Below, piece after piece: positions 62,713 through 64,000 of a stretch of DNA of 64,000 bases. Position 1 is the stretch's first letter. Each line of letters starts with the position of its first letter. The notes under the pieces were generated by a model. It did no database searches and had not been told where the DNA came from. It worked only from the letters and a program-made list of their open reading frames with translations. The stretch comes from Lachnospiraceae bacterium 10-1 (GTDB lineage: Bacteria > Bacillota > Clostridia > Lachnospirales > Lachnospiraceae). Where the stretch lies: NCBI GenBank assembly GCA_000403495.2, contig KE159818.1:186001-250000 (forward strand), given 5' to 3'. The translations under genes were made by a program, and so were the position numbers.

Positions 62713-63489
62713 TTAAATTTTACCAAGCTGATTTGCTGCGATTTCAAGTGTACCATCATAGGTGGTGATCACCTTTTGATTACTTTCATAAGCACGGGAA
62801 ACTTCAATCATATTAACCATTTCCGTTACCACTGACATATTCGCCGCCTCAAGATACCCTGAGTAGACCTGTGCCTGTGCCTGGGTTTCCTCTGCACCTT
62901 CTATTGGCTGAAAATAATTTTCACCATATCTTTCCAAATAATTATAATCTTCAAAATCGGTAACCTGAATTGTTGCAACTACTCTTCCATTCTGAATAAT
63001 TTCACCCTGTGTATTGATCACGGCAGTATCCAGCGGATCAATCTTTATTGGAGATCCGTTTTCATCCAGAACACTGTCCCCGTCTCTGGTAACAAGCCTG
63101 CCATCCTGCGTCAGTGCAAAATCACCATCTCTGGTATATTTAATTGAAGTTTCACCTGCCTTATTGGTAAATTCAACTGCAAAAAAACCTGAATCTGTAA
63201 GCGCCAGATCAAAAGTATTTCCTGTAGTTCTCAAAGGTCCCTGTGAAAAATCTGTATATCCTTCCCCAATCTTAACTCCGGGATTATTTACTCCAATTCT
63301 TCTGGAAGTGTAAAATCCATCGGAAGTGTCCTTAATCTTGTATGCAAGAATGGAATCGAAAGACTGGCTGGTTGCCCCTTCCTTCTTAAATCCTGTAGTA
63401 TCTGCATTTGCAAGATTATTCGTAAGCACATCCATTCTGTGCTGTTGATGAATCATGCCTGTGTAGGCACTATACAACCCTTTAACCAT
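62713..63489 (-). CDS. flhO: Flagellar hook-basal body protein, FlgF-like (FlhO)
   Basis: This 258-residue protein starts MVKGLYSAYTGMIHQQHRMD followed by VLTNNLANADTTGFK, contains FDLALTDSGFFAVEF, and ends with VTEMVNMIEVSRAYESNQ, as in rod proteins of the FlgF/FlgG family. It lies 45 bases after the mbl gene and directly before flhP, the Bacillus gene order. The basal-body rod is the likely location. Confidence 0.92.
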   Translation of the reverse strand: MVKGLYSAYTGMIHQQHRMDVLTNNLANADTTGFKKEGATSQSFDSILAYKIKDTSDGFYTSRRIGVNNPGVKIGEGYTDFSQGPLRTTGNTFDLALTDSGFFAVEFTNKAGETSIKYTRDGDFALTQDGRLVTRDGDSVLDENGSPIKIDPLDTAVINTQGEIIQNGRVVATIQVTDFEDYNYLERYGENYFQPIEGAEETQAQAQVYSGYLEAANMSVVTEMVNMIEVSRAYESNQKVITTYDGTLEIAANQLGKI

Positions 63490-63534
63490 AAAACACCCTT
63501 ATCCTTTCCCCTAAAACAGTTTCCCTAATCTGCC

Positions 63535-64000
63535 TTAATCTTCTTTATAACCGGCAAGAAATTCTACATATTTCCCAGTACCAATGGCAACTGCTGTCAT
63601 TGGATCTTCCGCTGTCATGGTATTAATTCCTGTCTTCTCAGCAATCAGATCTTCAAGCCCCCGAAGAAGACTTCCGCCTCCTGTCAAAACAATTCCTCTG
63701 TCTGCAATATCCGCCGCCAATTCCGGAGGTGTTTTTTCAAGTACGCTGTGGATTGTTTCAATAATCTGTGCCGTAGTTTCCTTAAGTGCCTCTTCTGTCT
63801 CTTCAGAAGATACTTTTATTGTTTTAGGAAGTCCTGTAACCAGATTACGTCCTCTTACATCCATATAATCAGTTTCCACACGTTTAAAAGCAGATCCAAT
63901 CTTTATTTTAATGTCCTCTGCTGTTCTTTCACCAATCAGCAGATTATGTTTCTTACGCATATATCTTACAAGCGCCTCATCAAAATCGTCTCCCGCAATT
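63535..64000 (-). CDS. mbl: MreB/Mbl actin-like rod-shape protein (partial, N-terminus missing)
   Basis: The frame runs from the stop at 63535 to the window edge without interruption; a Met at 63960 is internal. It encodes the C-terminal 154 residues, beginning IAGDDFDEALVRYMRKKHN, with LLIGERTAEDIKIKIGSAF and the nucleotide-binding GIVLTGGGSLLRGLEDLI. These identify the MreB family. The adjacent flhO-flhP suggests the paralogue Mbl. The protein organises sidewall peptidoglycan synthesis on the inner membrane face. Confidence 0.92.
   Translation of the reverse strand, partial: IAGDDFDEALVRYMRKKHNLLIGERTAEDIKIKIGSAFKRVETDYMDVRGRNLVTGLPKTIKVSSEETEEALKETTAQIIETIHSVLEKTPPELAADIADRGIVLTGGGSLLRGLEDLIAEKTGINTMTAEDPMTAVAIGTGKYVEFLAGYKED

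Overview
The window reads as a chromosomal segment of a low-GC, spore-forming, flagellated anaerobic Firmicute, most likely a member of the Lachnospiraceae (Clostridia). The indications are a spoVT gene behind a sigma-G-like promoter, a tRNA-Ile T-box leader in front of a long (type 2) IleRS, the mbl-flhO-flhP flagellar order, the cdaA-cdaR-glmM c-di-AMP cluster, strong AGGAGG ribosome binding sites and several TTG/GTG starts. No rRNA, tRNA, CRISPR array, insertion sequence or prophage was recognised.

Layout. 1-6.9 kb: partial tcdA, glycogen phosphorylase and T-box-controlled ileS, all on the minus strand. 6.9-9.8 kb: an Eis-like acetyltransferase and nicotinate phosphoribosyltransferase on the plus strand. 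9.9-16.7 kb: a minus-strand oligopeptide-type ABC operon (binding protein, two ATPases, two permeases) ending in an M20 amidohydrolase, behind a consensus promoter whose -35 lies in an inverted repeat. 16.7-19.3 kb: cysK, a C39-like cysteine protease-fold protein and spoVT. 19.3-23.7 kb: two GH3 beta-glucosidases, one a predicted lipoprotein and one cytoplasmic. 23.8-27.5 kb: a frameshifted membrane-protein gene with a poly-C tract at the break, a PflX-like radical SAM protein and a DUF6056-type membrane protein.

27.6-37.9 kb holds the most unusual locus. A LacI-family regulator is divergent from an apparent nine-gene minus-strand run: AtuA, a separate AtuA C-terminal-domain protein, a class III CoA-transferase, a 19-codon candidate leader ORF, a ribose-type ABC importer (binding protein, ATPase, permease), an esterase and an S15/CocE-type hydrolase. 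A perfect 27-bp palindrome overlaps both divergent promoters. This looks like an uncharacterised uptake-and-catabolism pathway for an esterified or acylated sugar-like compound; the substrate cannot be read from the sequence.

38-50.7 kb: mutS2 with a two-component system, trmL, a SIMPL-domain lipoprotein, then a minus-strand glycan-precursor operon (rfbD, DUF212, gmd, polytopic membrane protein, GDP-fucose synthase) and a DUF3048 lipoprotein. 50.7-64 kb, all minus: leuA, an HPr, glmM-cdaR-cdaA, two unknown membrane proteins, yvyF, comF, recD2, a flgJ-type rod-binding protein, flhP, flhO and partial mbl. Start codons were moved inward from the longest ORF wherever a good ribosome binding site pointed to an internal start.
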